DNA of 64,000 bases from Aequorivita sublithincola DSM 14238 (GCF_000265385.1 NC_018013.1:1267001-1331000); one strand, 5' to 3'. Shown: positions 45,001 through 52,609, counted from the first letter of the stretch. Numbers and translations are program-made. Notes: generated by a model from the sequence alone, not told the origin.

Positions 45001-45454
45001 ATTTAGCGTTCTTTTTAAAGTTTACAGCACTTTTGAAGGGAACCGGTTCCAGTTCCGCGGCTTTTTGATCAATACTCGCGGCAAGCAATTCACTTTCCCT
45101 TTGATTTTGGTTTAGCTGAATTACATTCAACAATTTATCACTCACCTGCGGAAAGTGGTTTCCTATTATTTTTGAAGCTTCTTCATAATCTATTCCGTGC
45201 TGAAGTTTGAAGAGTTTCGCAAGCGGAAAAGCGATGAACCGAATAAACAAGCCAATTTCAACAATTACAAATGCCCAAAAGAGTATCCGTCTTCCCAAGG
45301 GGTTTAACCAAAGATAATACTCAACGAGCAGCGTTATCAATAAATAAAGAAGCCCAATGGCGAAGAAAAGGATGGTTCCTTTTATAAGTTCATTGGTGTA
45401 GTACTTCTTAATAAATTCTTCCAGTTTTTGCTGGATGATGTTGAAAGTGCTCAT
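42041..45454 (-). CDS. Giant DUF4175 family membrane protein
   Basis: A 1137-residue protein from the ATG at 45454. Two to three membrane helices lie near the N-terminus (GTILFFAIGLLYLLITLLV, then RILFWAFVIVEIGLFI) and another near residue 150. A large beta-rich extracytoplasmic region follows, then a long Glu/Lys/Gln-rich coiled coil (about 500-800) and a low-complexity Gly/Lys/Glu segment (about 930-1010, encoded by 42505-42615). DUF4175 proteins are Bacteroidota-specific and of unknown function. Homologues regularly precede ybeY and mnmG, as here. The C-terminal end overlaps the ybeY start, so expression is coupled. Confidence 0.88.
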   Translation of the reverse strand: MSTFNIIQQKLEEFIKKYYTNELIKGTILFFAIGLLYLLITLLVEYYLWLNPLGRRILFWAFVIVEIGLFIRFIAFPLAKLFKLQHGIDYEEASKIIGNHFPQVSDKLLNVIQLNQNQRESELLAASIDQKAAELEPVPFKSAVNFKKNAKYLKYAAIPILVFILFSALGGMDVFSSSYKRVVHYDTAFEPPAPFSFIVMNEDLNAVENKPFNLKIRTEGTAIPENASINYNGETYYLQQTAPGLFEYTFQQPLESIDFSLKANKVTSREYKLDVVKTPSLINFEMVLDYPNYTGKTDETLKSSGNATIPEGTRVRWNVLTKNTNAVALKTLDTTFTFSSKGENFNFEKGIYNKLDYAITTSNEKLKDYENLAFTLNVVKDQFPEIEVQTKQDSTNSQRILFLGQISDDYGLTKLRLVYFPEGEEKLAKTEALPLNKTNFDQFTYNFPGNLTLNEGVSYEYYFEVFDNDTIHNFKSSKSGIYSFRKLTKNELEDEQLQNQKDAIKGLDKSLEELKDRKQTLKELTRTQKEKNELNYNDKKKLDNFIQRQQKQEEMMKNFSKEMKEELENFQPENQEIDPFKEELEKRLEENEQRVKENEKLLDELEKLQDKIQKEELTDKLEKLSKQNKNQEKNLEQLVELTKRYYVEKKAEKLAEEIYKLGEEQEQLADKPKEENTKEAQEELNEKFEEHKKQMEELQKENEALKKPMDIPQDRPAEKQIDQEQEKATDKLKEQKPAEAGKSQKKAGEKMKEMGEQMKMQMQSGQMESIDEDVKMLRQIVDNLVVFSFQQEDLMEVFKKIEYGNPIFGKKLNIQNDLKINFEHIDDSIFALSLRQPLMGSKINTSLTEIQYNIDKSLDRLAQNETRQGIGNQQYTVTGANDLAVLLSDILSNMQMQMAMGTGSGSGKGMPSPGSGDGHGFQLPDIIKKQEGLSEKMEEGMKKGKKGKKGEGEGKGVGKGEGEGEGDGKGDGKGEGDGQGKDGQKGNKEGGENEGKSESEQMNGEIFEIYKQQQELRNQLQDRLSKEGLNGNGGNLLKKMEGIEQQLLDKGFNQNTLQQMLNLKYELLKLDKADLEQGQETRRESQTNKRQFQNNTQLSPEDIKKYFNTTEILNREALPLRQDYKNKVQEYFKESND
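42505..42615 (-). repeat. Imperfect hexanucleotide repeat encoding the Gly/Lys/Glu tract of the DUF4175 protein
   Basis: Variants of a six-base unit (coding strand GGAGAA/GGAAAG/GGTGAT) run for about 110 bases and encode alternating Gly with Glu, Lys or Asp. The array is imperfect but of the kind that can expand or contract in frame. Confidence 0.7.
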
Positions 45455-45698
45455 AAATTCCTGCTTTTCGGCTCCGCTCAAAATAAACTCAGGCAGGAAT
45501 CTCACCCGCCAAATTTTATTTTTCTAAATATTCCTACAACTTTTTTCCTGCTACAATGGACAATTGAAAACCTAGTATGATATAAAATCAAAACTTCTAA
45601 AATACAATAATATTTCGTTCCTGCCACGCCACAAAGATTGCTCCAAAAAAACAAAAAACCACGTGACCCAATAACTTTAAAATGCGCAGACATAATCG

Positions 45699-45706
45699 TA
45701 CCTTTG
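45699..45706 (+). promoter_or_regulatory. TAnnTTTG -7 element for gltX
   Basis: Plus-strand TACCTTTG, 27 bases before the gltX ATG. Confidence 0.55.
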
Positions 45707-45733
45707 CAGCTTTCATAAAAAAGAATACAAATT

Positions 45734-47269
45734 ATGTCTCAAAAAGTTCGGGTACGTTTTGCCCCAAGTCCCACAGGACCTTTACATATTGGTGGTGTTC
45801 GTACCGCATTGTTCAATTATTTATTCGCTAAAAAACACGGCGGTGATTTTCTGTTACGAATTGAGGACACCGACCAAAATCGTTATGTGGAAGGTGCTGA
45901 GGAATATATAATTGAAGCCTTAAATTGGCTAAACATTCCCTATGACGAAGGAATAGGAAAGGAGAAAGACTGTGCTCCATATCGCCAAAGCGAACGAAAA
46001 GATTTATACAAACAATACGCCGATGCCCTAATTGAATCTGGAAACGCATATTACGCTTTTGACACTTCCGAAGAACTTGACGCACATAGAAAAGACCACG
46101 AAGAAAAAGGAAAAACCTTTATTTATAACTGGCACAACCGTTTAAAGCTGAAAAATTCCTTAGTTTTTTCTTCGGAAGAAACGCGGCAGAAAATTGCAAA
46201 CGGCGAGGAATATGTAATTCGTTTTAAATCCCCGGTAAATGAAACACTTCATCTAAACGATATTATCCGCGGCGGAATTCAAGTTGAAACCAGCGTTCTG
46301 GACGATAAGGTTCTCTTCAAAAGCGATGGAATGCCAACTTATCATTTGGCAAACATTGTGGATGACCATTTAATGAAAATAACCCACGTTATTCGTGGTG
46401 AAGAGTGGTTGCCCTCTATGGCACTTCACGTTTTACTATATCGTGCTTTTCGCTGGGATGCTCCAGAATTCGCGCATTTACCGTTAATTTTAAAACCAAC
46501 CGGAAACGGAAAACTGAGCAAACGCGATGGCGACAAAATGGGTTTCCCTGTATTTCCTTTGGAATGGAAAACTGCTGAAGGTGAATTGTTTTCAGGCTAT
46601 CGTGAAGATGGTTATTTGCCTGAAGCTGTCATAAATATGCTAGCCTTTTTAGGGTGGAACCCTGGAACAGAGCAGGAAATTTTCAGTTTAGAGGAATTAA
46701 TTGAAGCTTTTGAATTGGAACGCGTCCATAAAGCAGGTGCAAAATTTGATCCTGAAAAAACAAAATGGTTTCAGCATCAATATATTCAAAATGTAGATAA
46801 CGAAACACTTGCGGGAAAGTTTTCGAAGCTTTTGAAAAAAAAAGGCATCTCGACGAAGCCTGTCCTGAGCGCAGACGAAGGGCTCGATGTGACACATATT
46901 GTTTCATTATTAAAAGAACGCGCCACTTTCGTAAGCGATCTTTGGGAACAGGGAAGTTTCTTTTTTGAAGCACCAAATACGTATGATGCAAAAGCTGCTG
47001 AAAAAGCTTTCAAACCTGAAACACCTGAATTGCTTCTGAAAGTAATTTCAATCTTAAATACTTCCGAAGACTTTTCAATAGAAAAACTTTCAGAAGCAGT
47101 GAAAGGTTGGATTACTTCAGAAAATATTGGTTTTGGGAAAGTGATGATGCCTTTGCGTTTAGCTTTGGTTGGGGAAATGAAAGGACCAGACGTTTTTGAT
47201 ATTCTTTCTATTTTAGGAAAAGAAGAAAGTAATACACGTATAAAAAACGCAGTTAATTATATGAGCTAG
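45734..47269 (+). CDS. gltX: Glutamate--tRNA ligase
   Basis: Class I aminoacyl-tRNA synthetase that charges tRNA-Glu. The 511-residue product has the HIGH motif in FAPSPTGPLHIGG (residues 9-21) and the KMSKS-type motif GKLSKRDGDKMGF near residue 258. Length is typical for flavobacteria. A short in-frame stretch at 46848-46894 (around residues 372-387, reading ISTKPVLSADEGLDVT) resembles a dispersed flavobacterial repeat and may be an insertion in the anticodon-binding region. It is monocistronic with a -7 element at 45699-45706. Confidence 0.95.
   Translation: MSQKVRVRFAPSPTGPLHIGGVRTALFNYLFAKKHGGDFLLRIEDTDQNRYVEGAEEYIIEALNWLNIPYDEGIGKEKDCAPYRQSERKDLYKQYADALIESGNAYYAFDTSEELDAHRKDHEEKGKTFIYNWHNRLKLKNSLVFSSEETRQKIANGEEYVIRFKSPVNETLHLNDIIRGGIQVETSVLDDKVLFKSDGMPTYHLANIVDDHLMKITHVIRGEEWLPSMALHVLLYRAFRWDAPEFAHLPLILKPTGNGKLSKRDGDKMGFPVFPLEWKTAEGELFSGYREDGYLPEAVINMLAFLGWNPGTEQEIFSLEELIEAFELERVHKAGAKFDPEKTKWFQHQYIQNVDNETLAGKFSKLLKKKGISTKPVLSADEGLDVTHIVSLLKERATFVSDLWEQGSFFFEAPNTYDAKAAEKAFKPETPELLLKVISILNTSEDFSIEKLSEAVKGWITSENIGFGKVMMPLRLALVGEMKGPDVFDILSILGKEESNTRIKNAVNYMS
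46848..46894. repeat. Dispersed repeat word inside gltX (GCCTGTCCTGAGCGCA...GAAGGGCTCG type)
   Basis: The stretch holds tcgacgaagcctgtcctgag followed by cgcagacgaagggctcgat, with a GACGAAG direct repeat. It resembles a repeat I know from flavobacterial intergenic DNA, where a GACTTCGCTCAGGACAGGC-like word is frequent. The copy here is read in frame. Recognition is from memory; no second copy is in the window. Confidence 0.45.
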
Positions 47270-47324
47270 AAATTGCTCAATTTTTGTATCTTCATCAATT
47301 AATAATAGTTTAAAACTTTAAGTT

Positions 47325-48317
47325 ATGGGTTACGCTTTTTTAGTGCCAATAGTTATTATTGGTTTTTTTATTTTGCTTGCGGGAATTTTCACCGTAAAAC
47401 AACAAACCGCGGCCATTGTAGAGCGCTTTGGAAAGTTTTTAAGCATCCGCCATTCGGGTTTACAGTTCAAAATTCCTGTTTTTGATAAGATTGCGGGTCG
47501 AATTAACTTGAAAATCCAGCAGTTAGATGTAATTGTTGAAACTAAAACAAAGGATGATGTTTTTGTCCGACTGAAAATTTCAGTACAATTTCAGGTTTTG
47601 GAACAGAAGGTTTATGATGCCTTTTATAAACTGGAAAATCCGCACGATCAGATCACCTCTTATGTTTTTGATGTAGTGCGTGCCGAAGTACCTAAAATGA
47701 AGCTAGATGATGTTTTTGAAAGAAAAGATGATGTTGCAATCGCCGTAAAAGCAGAATTGAACGAAGCAATGAGTACTTATGGTTATGACATCATAAAAAC
47801 CCTAGTTACAGATATTGATCCTGACGTTCAAGTAAAAGCAGCGATGAATCGTATAAACGCCGCCGAACGTGAAAAAGTAGCTGCAGAGTTTGAAGCTGAA
47901 GCAGAACGTATTAAAATAGTTGCAAAAGCACGTGCAGAGGCAGAAAGCAAGCGTTTGCAAGGACAAGGTATTGCAGATCAACGTCGTGAAATTGCACGCG
48001 GACTGGAAGAAAGTGTAGATGTTTTGAACAATGTGGGTATAAATTCACAAGAAGCCTCTGCGCTGATTGTTGTTACTCAGCATTACGATACACTTCAATC
48101 TATTGGTGAAGCAACCAATACCAACCTTATTCTATTGCCAAACTCGCCACAAGCGGGAAGTGAAATGCTTAACAATATGATTGCTTCTTTTGTAGCCAGC
48201 AACCAAATAGGCGAAGAGATGAAGAAGAAAAATATTGAAAACGGAATCATTATGAAAAAGAGGCCGAAACGCGAAGATCCGCCACGGGCTGAGGAAGGTG
48301 ATGATTTGAATTATTAA
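47325..48317 (+). CDS. SPFH/Band 7 domain membrane protein (stomatin-like)
   Basis: A 330-residue protein with one N-terminal membrane helix (about residues 4-24), an SPFH domain (about 27-190; VKQQTAAIVERFGKF, then LKISVQFQV) and an Ala/Glu-rich coiled coil (about 185-235, VAAEFEAEAERIK). It belongs to the stomatin/HflC-like group that forms large membrane-bound rings and organises membrane microdomains. The client proteins are unknown. No NfeD partner gene is adjacent. A clear terminator follows at 48344-48373. Confidence 0.92.
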   Translation: MGYAFLVPIVIIGFFILLAGIFTVKQQTAAIVERFGKFLSIRHSGLQFKIPVFDKIAGRINLKIQQLDVIVETKTKDDVFVRLKISVQFQVLEQKVYDAFYKLENPHDQITSYVFDVVRAEVPKMKLDDVFERKDDVAIAVKAELNEAMSTYGYDIIKTLVTDIDPDVQVKAAMNRINAAEREKVAAEFEAEAERIKIVAKARAEAESKRLQGQGIADQRREIARGLEESVDVLNNVGINSQEASALIVVTQHYDTLQSIGEATNTNLILLPNSPQAGSEMLNNMIASFVASNQIGEEMKKKNIENGIIMKKRPKREDPPRAEEGDDLNY

Positions 48318-48343
48318 TTTATTTCACCTAAGAATTAAACAAG

Positions 48344-48373
48344 CAAATCCCGCTGAAATTTCAGCGGGATTTG
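48344..48373 (+). terminator. Rho-independent terminator after the SPFH gene
   Basis: Perfect inverted repeat with 15-base arms (caaatcccgctgaaa and tttcagcgggatttg) followed by a T-rich stretch. It lies 27 bases after the stop codon and could also stop transcripts from the opposite side. Confidence 0.85.
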
Positions 48374-48411
48374 TGTTTATATAAATTGAAGTTTAGCAAT
48401 CTTTAGAGATG

Positions 48412-48663
48412 CTAATCGTCTTCATACTCTTTTTTCTTAACGGATTTAATACCGATAAGTTTATCTACAACCTTCAAAACGAAGGCTTTTTTAACAATTG
48501 AGCCAACAGTACTTGCGATTAGATTGATAGGAGAAAAAGTTTGACTAATAACTTCTTTCCCAGTATTAACTCCAAGCTTAACTTCCTCAAGATCTATCTG
48601 CGATTTTAACCGTAGGTACTTTAAATCCCGATCTATTTCTTCAAAAGTAGTGTATCTCTTCAT
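48412..48663 (-). CDS. DUF6327 family small protein
   Basis: An 83-residue protein opening MKRYTTFEEIDRDLKYLRL and containing an amphipathic or weakly hydrophobic segment (SPINLIASTVGSIVKKAFVL). It matches the DUF6327 family of flavobacteria, function unknown. It is the third gene of a cassette with the YtxH and holin-like genes, with a five-base gap upstream. Confidence 0.75.
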   Translation of the reverse strand: MKRYTTFEEIDRDLKYLRLKSQIDLEEVKLGVNTGKEVISQTFSPINLIASTVGSIVKKAFVLKVVDKLIGIKSVKKKEYEDD

Positions 48664-48668
48664 AAATG

Positions 48669-49115
48669 TTAGTTTGAAATCTTTTCTTTTCTAATAGCCT
48701 CTTCCGCCAATGTTTGTTGGTATTCGGTTATCTCTTCTTCAGCTAACTTTTTAGGTTCTAAATCACTTTCATCATAAAGCAATCGCGAAAATTTATGAAG
48801 CATGTTTCGTTCAATAATTTTTCTTCCGAAGATAAACATGAAAATTAAAAGAATTCCATAGAAACCACCAATAAGAAGAAAACCGATGTAAGCCTCTTCA
48901 AAAAACGTACCTAACCAAAAGGCCGCACCCACGGAAAGAAATAACATTACAAACAGAGAAAGACTGCCGAAAACTAGAAGGTTTACCAAAGATACGGAAC
49001 CCTTCATAGCGGATTTAAACAATCGGAGTTTATAATACTCCGCCATGCTTAAACCGTAATCTTCTATTCTATCTGTTACCCTATGCAGGCTATCTGTTAG
49101 ATCTTTAAACGCCAT
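48669..49115 (-). CDS. Phage holin family (Holin-X type) membrane protein
   Basis: A 148-residue protein with two membrane helices (SLVNLLVFGSLSLFVMLFLS and YIGFLLIGGFYGILLIFMFI) and charged ends. The pattern fits the chromosomal Phage_holin_3_6/YqjE-like family, which is not phage-borne here. Such proteins occur with YtxH/YqjD-type partners and are thought to act at the inner membrane under stress. The gene lies one base after the YtxH gene. Confidence 0.75.
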   Translation of the reverse strand: MAFKDLTDSLHRVTDRIEDYGLSMAEYYKLRLFKSAMKGSVSLVNLLVFGSLSLFVMLFLSVGAAFWLGTFFEEAYIGFLLIGGFYGILLIFMFIFGRKIIERNMLHKFSRLLYDESDLEPKKLAEEEITEYQQTLAEEAIRKEKISN

Positions 49116-49116
49116 A

Positions 49117-49494
49117 TTATACTGTTACTTTTTTCACAGCATCCTTAACTTTATCCACTGTGGAATCCATTTGAAGTTTTGCGTTTTGTCTTCTTAGTGC
49201 TTCCAATTTATCTTCCATAGCAAGTAAAATATCGTCTGCTTTATAACTTGCAGAGGACAAGGTGTCATTTAGTTTTTGCTCAAAACTATAACGGGCTTGT
49301 TGTGCTTTTTCACTAAGTGTGTGACTTGTTTCTTGAATTTGTTTGTTCAATTTTTTCTGAGCTTTTTTAGCTTCTTTGCTAAGTTTCTCTCTAGTTTTTG
49401 AACCTTTTTCTGGCGCATAAAGTATTCCCAATCCCGCTCCAATTGCGGCTCCTGTTAATAATGCGATAAGTGTTTGACCTGTATTTGATGCCAT
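49117..49494 (-). CDS. YtxH domain-containing protein
   Basis: A 125-residue protein with an N-terminal glycine-rich membrane helix (LIALLTGAAIGAGLGILYAP, followed by EKGSKTREKL), the YtxH hallmark, then a long Lys/Glu/Gln-rich helix. Homologues are general-stress-type membrane proteins. It leads the three-gene cassette YtxH - holin-like - DUF6327, transcribed from a likely -7 element at 49524-49531. The ATG at 49494 lies downstream of that element; an earlier start at 49536 would lie above it. Confidence 0.88.
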   Translation of the reverse strand: MASNTGQTLIALLTGAAIGAGLGILYAPEKGSKTREKLSKEAKKAQKKLNKQIQETSHTLSEKAQQARYSFEQKLNDTLSSASYKADDILLAMEDKLEALRRQNAKLQMDSTVDKVKDAVKKVTV

Positions 49495-49523
49495 TTTATT
49501 TAAGTTTAATTTGTTAATAATAT

Positions 49524-49531
49524 CAAAGATA
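49524..49531 (-). promoter_or_regulatory. TAnnTTTG -7 element for the YtxH cassette
   Basis: Minus-strand TATCTTTG, 29 bases before the ATG at 49494. Confidence 0.5.
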
Positions 49532-49661
49532 AACAACGGTTAACGGCTTGTTGTTAATAACCGGTTAATAGTTAATTTGCAATTTATAAATTTCTCACAA
49601 AAAGTATAAATTTTAGCCAATTTCTCTTAAAAAATGACCTATTATTTATTTAAACTGTTAA

Positions 49662-51341
49662 TTACTCCGCCAATTTAGTCCAAGAATCACGCAACGGAAC
49701 TGTACGATTAAAAACGATTTTTTCTGAAGTAGTATCCTTATCAACCACAAAATAGCCCAAACGTTGAAACTGGAAATTATCTTCCGCTTTTGAATCCTTT
49801 ACACTTGGTTCTGCATAACCAGTAATCACCTGTAACGAATCCGGATTTATGAATTCCATAAAATCTTTTTCCTTATTTGTGTCTGGGGAAGCTTCGGTGA
49901 AAAGACGGTCGTATAATCGAACCTCAACAGGCAAGGCATGTGCTGCGGAAACCCAATGTAGCGTTCCTTTTACTTTTCGAAGTGATGCTTCAGAACCACT
50001 TCCACTTTTACTGTCTGGATCGTAGGTACAATGAATTTCTGTGATATTTCCTTCGGAATCTTTTACCACGCTTTCGCCTTTAATGATATATGCATTTTTT
50101 AAACGAACCTCTTTTCCAAGAGTTAGTCTAAAAAATTTGCGGTTTGCTTCTTCTAAGAAATCGTCTCGTTCAATCAACAACTCTCTTGAAAAAGGTACTT
50201 CCCTATTTCCTGCGCTTTCGTCTTCTTGATTGTTCTCTGCCTCTAGTAATTCGGTTTTTCCTTCGGGATAATTGTCTATTATCAACTTTACAGGATCCAA
50301 AACCACCATAATTCGCGGGGCTTTTTTATTAAGGTCTTCGCGAACATTAAATTCCAAATGCGAAACATCTATCAAGTTTTCACGTTTCCCCACGCCAATG
50401 CTATCCGCAAAATTCTTGATGGAATTTGGGGTGTAACCTCTTCTTCGTAAACCAGAAATTGTAGGCATTCGTGGATCGTCCCAACCTGTAACAACGCCAC
50501 TACTTACCAATTGTGCAAGTTTTCGTTTGCTAACAATGGTATGGCTTAAATTTCTGCGAGCGAATTCACGCTGTTTAGGACGTAATTTTTTAGAATCGTA
50601 CACTTGGTCCAAAAACCAATCGTAAAGCTCTCTATGTGGCAGGAATTCCAGCGTACAGAAGGAATGTGATACTTGTTCAATATAATCGCTTTCGCCGTGG
50701 GTCCAATCGTACATTGGGAAGATTTTCCAATCCGTTCCTGTGCGGTGATGATGTTTGTTAATGGTTCTATACATTACTGGATCGCGCATCAACATGTTTG
50801 GCGCCTCCATATTTATTTTCGCACGAAGTACGTGTTCACCTTCTTTGGTTTCACCGTTTTTCATCTTTTCCAACAAATCCAAATTTTCTTCAACCGAACG
50901 ATTTCTGAAAGGACTCGGTTTTCCTGGAGTATTTGGCGTTCCTTTTTGTTCTGCAATGGCTTCTGAAGTTTGAGAATCTACATATGCTTTGTCATCCTTC
51001 ACCATTTGAACAGCCCAATCATACAACTCTTGAAAATAATCTGAAGCATAACGTTCCTCGGCCCATTCATAACCCAACCAAGTAATATCACGCTTTATGG
51101 CATCTACGAATTCCTGTTCTTCTTTTGCTGGATTAGTATCATCAAAACGAAGGTTTACTGGCGCATTATATCTTTCTCCCAAACCAAAATTAAGACAAAT
51201 TGAAGAGGCATGGCCTAAATGAAGATAGCCGTTAGGTTCGGGTGGAAAACGGAAGCATAATTCTTCCCTTTTATACCCTTTTGTAAGATCTTCTTCAATA
51301 ATATGCTCAATAAAATTAAGCGGCGCGGTTTCGTTTGACAT
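49662..51341 (-). CDS. glnS: Glutamine--tRNA ligase
   Basis: Class I synthetase that charges tRNA-Gln directly. The 559-residue protein has PPEPNGYLHLGHAS (HIGH motif, about residues 31-44), FRFPPEP upstream, the KMSKS-type motif as VSKRKLAQLV, and the C-terminal beta-barrel anticodon domain. Distinct eukaryote-like motifs (RFDDTNP, DWTHGESDYIEQ) separate it from gltX in the same window. It is monocistronic with a -7 element at 51362-51369. Confidence 0.96.
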   Translation of the reverse strand: MSNETAPLNFIEHIIEEDLTKGYKREELCFRFPPEPNGYLHLGHASSICLNFGLGERYNAPVNLRFDDTNPAKEEQEFVDAIKRDITWLGYEWAEERYASDYFQELYDWAVQMVKDDKAYVDSQTSEAIAEQKGTPNTPGKPSPFRNRSVEENLDLLEKMKNGETKEGEHVLRAKINMEAPNMLMRDPVMYRTINKHHHRTGTDWKIFPMYDWTHGESDYIEQVSHSFCTLEFLPHRELYDWFLDQVYDSKKLRPKQREFARRNLSHTIVSKRKLAQLVSSGVVTGWDDPRMPTISGLRRRGYTPNSIKNFADSIGVGKRENLIDVSHLEFNVREDLNKKAPRIMVVLDPVKLIIDNYPEGKTELLEAENNQEDESAGNREVPFSRELLIERDDFLEEANRKFFRLTLGKEVRLKNAYIIKGESVVKDSEGNITEIHCTYDPDSKSGSGSEASLRKVKGTLHWVSAAHALPVEVRLYDRLFTEASPDTNKEKDFMEFINPDSLQVITGYAEPSVKDSKAEDNFQFQRLGYFVVDKDTTSEKIVFNRTVPLRDSWTKLAE

Positions 51342-51361
51342 TTCTAATTTTTTAAGAGGGA

Positions 51362-51369
51362 CAAAGGTA
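51362..51369 (-). promoter_or_regulatory. TAnnTTTG -7 element for glnS
   Basis: Minus-strand TACCTTTG, 20 bases before the glnS ATG. Confidence 0.55.
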
Positions 51370-51436
51370 ACTAATTAACTGAAAAAGAAGTCAGGCAACA
51401 TCTTATAAAGAAACGGTTAAAACTGAATATTTTACC

Positions 51437-51444
51437 TACCTTTG
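51437..51444 (+). promoter_or_regulatory. TAnnTTTG -7 element for the higBA-folB operon
   Basis: Plus-strand TACCTTTG, 20 bases before the higB ATG, back to back with the glnS promoter. Confidence 0.5.
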
Positions 51445-51464
51445 GCGTTAGTAACGTAAAAGAT

Positions 51465-51746
51465 ATGATATTATCCTTTGGTTCAAAAGAAACAAAGCAG
51501 ATTTGGAACGGAAATCGTGTTAAAAAAATCCCTATTGAAATTCAAAATACAGGTCGGAGAAAATTGAGAATGCTAAACAACTCTCAAAATATTAATGATT
51601 TAAGAATTCCACCATCAAACAGACTTGAAAAACTTATTGGAAAACTAAATGATTTTTACAGTATTAGAATAAACAAAAAATGGCGCATCGTTTTTATTTG
51701 GGAAAATGGAAATGCAAGCCAAGTAGAAATAATTGATTATCATTAA
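51465..51746 (+). CDS. higB: HigB-type toxin (RelE/ParE superfamily)
   Basis: A 93-residue basic protein with the HigB/killer-protein pattern: LSFGSKETKQIWNG at the N-terminus, LRIPPSNRLEKLIGKL in the middle and SIRINKKWRIVFIW near the end. HigB toxins are ribosome-dependent mRNA endonucleases. The toxin gene comes first and the antitoxin second, the order typical of higBA. Its stop at 51746 lies 10 bases before the higA ATG. Confidence 0.9.
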   Translation: MILSFGSKETKQIWNGNRVKKIPIEIQNTGRRKLRMLNNSQNINDLRIPPSNRLEKLIGKLNDFYSIRINKKWRIVFIWENGNASQVEIIDYH

Positions 51747-51756
51747 AAAAGTAAAA

Positions 51757-52059
51757 ATGGAGAAATTAGGAAACATCCATCCAGGAGAAATATTGAATTT
51801 AGAGTTTCTTGAGCCTCTTGAGATTTCAGCATACAGGCTTTCAAAAGATTTGAATATCCCTCAAACTAGAATTTCAGAAATAATAAAAGGAAATCGTAGA
51901 ATTACCGCTGATACAGCGCTACGGCTTAGTAAATATTTTGGTAATTCTGCAAAATTTTGGCTCGGAATACAAGTTGATTTTGACATTGAACAAGAAAAAG
52001 AAAATAAGGAAAAAGAGTTTAACGAAATAAAAAGATGTGCAGATAAATCTGTGACCTAA
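51757..52059 (+). CDS. higA: HigA-type antitoxin (XRE-family regulator)
   Basis: A 100-residue protein beginning MEKLGNIHPGEILN, the HigA hallmark, with a helix-turn-helix at about residues 25-55 (LSKDLNIPQTRISEIIKGNR). It should neutralise HigB and repress the operon. I use the ATG at 51757 because it gives the standard HigA N-terminus; an earlier ATA-rich start would overlap higB. folB follows after nine bases, so the antitoxin may also control folB. Confidence 0.92.
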   Translation: MEKLGNIHPGEILNLEFLEPLEISAYRLSKDLNIPQTRISEIIKGNRRITADTALRLSKYFGNSAKFWLGIQVDFDIEQEKENKEKEFNEIKRCADKSVT

Positions 52060-52068
52060 AGAAATTTC

Positions 52069-52425
52069 ATGGGAACAATTCGTTTAAAAAATATAAAAAT
52101 TTATGCCTTTCACGGCTGCTTAACTGAAGAAGGAAAAATAGGTTCTGACTATTTAGTAAATCTTTCGGTGAAAGCAGATTTAAAGAAAGCTTCTAATACT
52201 GATGAACTTGAAGATACTGTTGATTATGTAATGATTCAGCAGATTGTTCGAGAAGAAATGGCAGTTCGCGCAAAACTCTTGGAACACGTAGCCAAACGCA
52301 TAATGGAAGCTGTTCTGCAGAAATTGGAAATGGTTACTAAAGTAAAGGTTACTGTTGCTAAGAGAAATCCGCCAATTGGTGGAGATGTAGCTGAAGTAAG
52401 CGTAACGATAAAGCTGAAAAGGTAA
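52069..52425 (+). CDS. folB: Dihydroneopterin aldolase
   Basis: FolB cleaves dihydroneopterin to 6-hydroxymethyl-dihydropterin in folate synthesis. The 118-residue protein has IKIYAFHGCLTEEGKIGSDY near its N-terminus, where the FHG motif and a conserved Glu form the active site, DTVDYVMI, and the C-terminal KRNPPIGGDVAEVSV. Length is normal. Nine bases separate it from higA, so it is probably in the toxin-antitoxin transcript unless it has an unseen promoter. Confidence 0.93.
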   Translation: MGTIRLKNIKIYAFHGCLTEEGKIGSDYLVNLSVKADLKKASNTDELEDTVDYVMIQQIVREEMAVRAKLLEHVAKRIMEAVLQKLEMVTKVKVTVAKRNPPIGGDVAEVSVTIKLKR

Positions 52426-52462
52426 TTTGTTTTTTAAGTAGGAATTATAAGTTTAATTTTTT

Positions 52463-52470
52463 TACATTTG
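52463..52470 (+). promoter_or_regulatory. TAnnTTTG -7 element for tRNA-Cys
   Basis: Plus-strand TACATTTG, 13 bases before the tRNA 5' end. Confidence 0.6.
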
Positions 52471-52483
52471 CAATCCTTAATAG

Positions 52484-52554
52484 GGTATCGTGGCCGAGTG
52501 GCTAGGCTCAGCTCTGCAAAAGCTGCTACAGCGGTTCGAATCCGCTCGATACCT
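52484..52554 (+). tRNA. tRNA-Cys (anticodon GCA)
   Basis: A 71-base cloverleaf: acceptor stem GGTATCG/CGATACC, discriminator T, D stem GCC/GGC, anticodon stem CAGCT/AGCTG with loop CTGCAAA and anticodon GCA at 52516-52518, T stem AGCGG/CCGCT with loop TTCGAAT. No CCA is encoded. It has its own promoter word and is followed by a terminator hairpin. Confidence 0.96.
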
Positions 52555-52558
52555 CTAT

Positions 52559-52588
52559 AAACCTTCAACGTAAAGTTGGAGGTTTTTT
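52559..52588 (+). terminator. Rho-independent terminator after tRNA-Cys
   Basis: Stem aaaccttcaac/gttggaggttt (one G-T pair) with loop gtaaa, directly followed by six T. Confidence 0.85.
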
Positions 52589-52609
52589 AATTATTATATA
52601 TTTCAAAAT

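Noticed and set aside
46683..47013. Minus-strand frames inside gltX
   Set aside because: They are shadow frames created by the gltX coding strand and the G+C-rich repeat word.
48669..49115. Phage remnant suggested by the holin-like protein
   Set aside because: No other phage genes are near; chromosomal holin-like proteins with YtxH partners are common in Bacteroidota.
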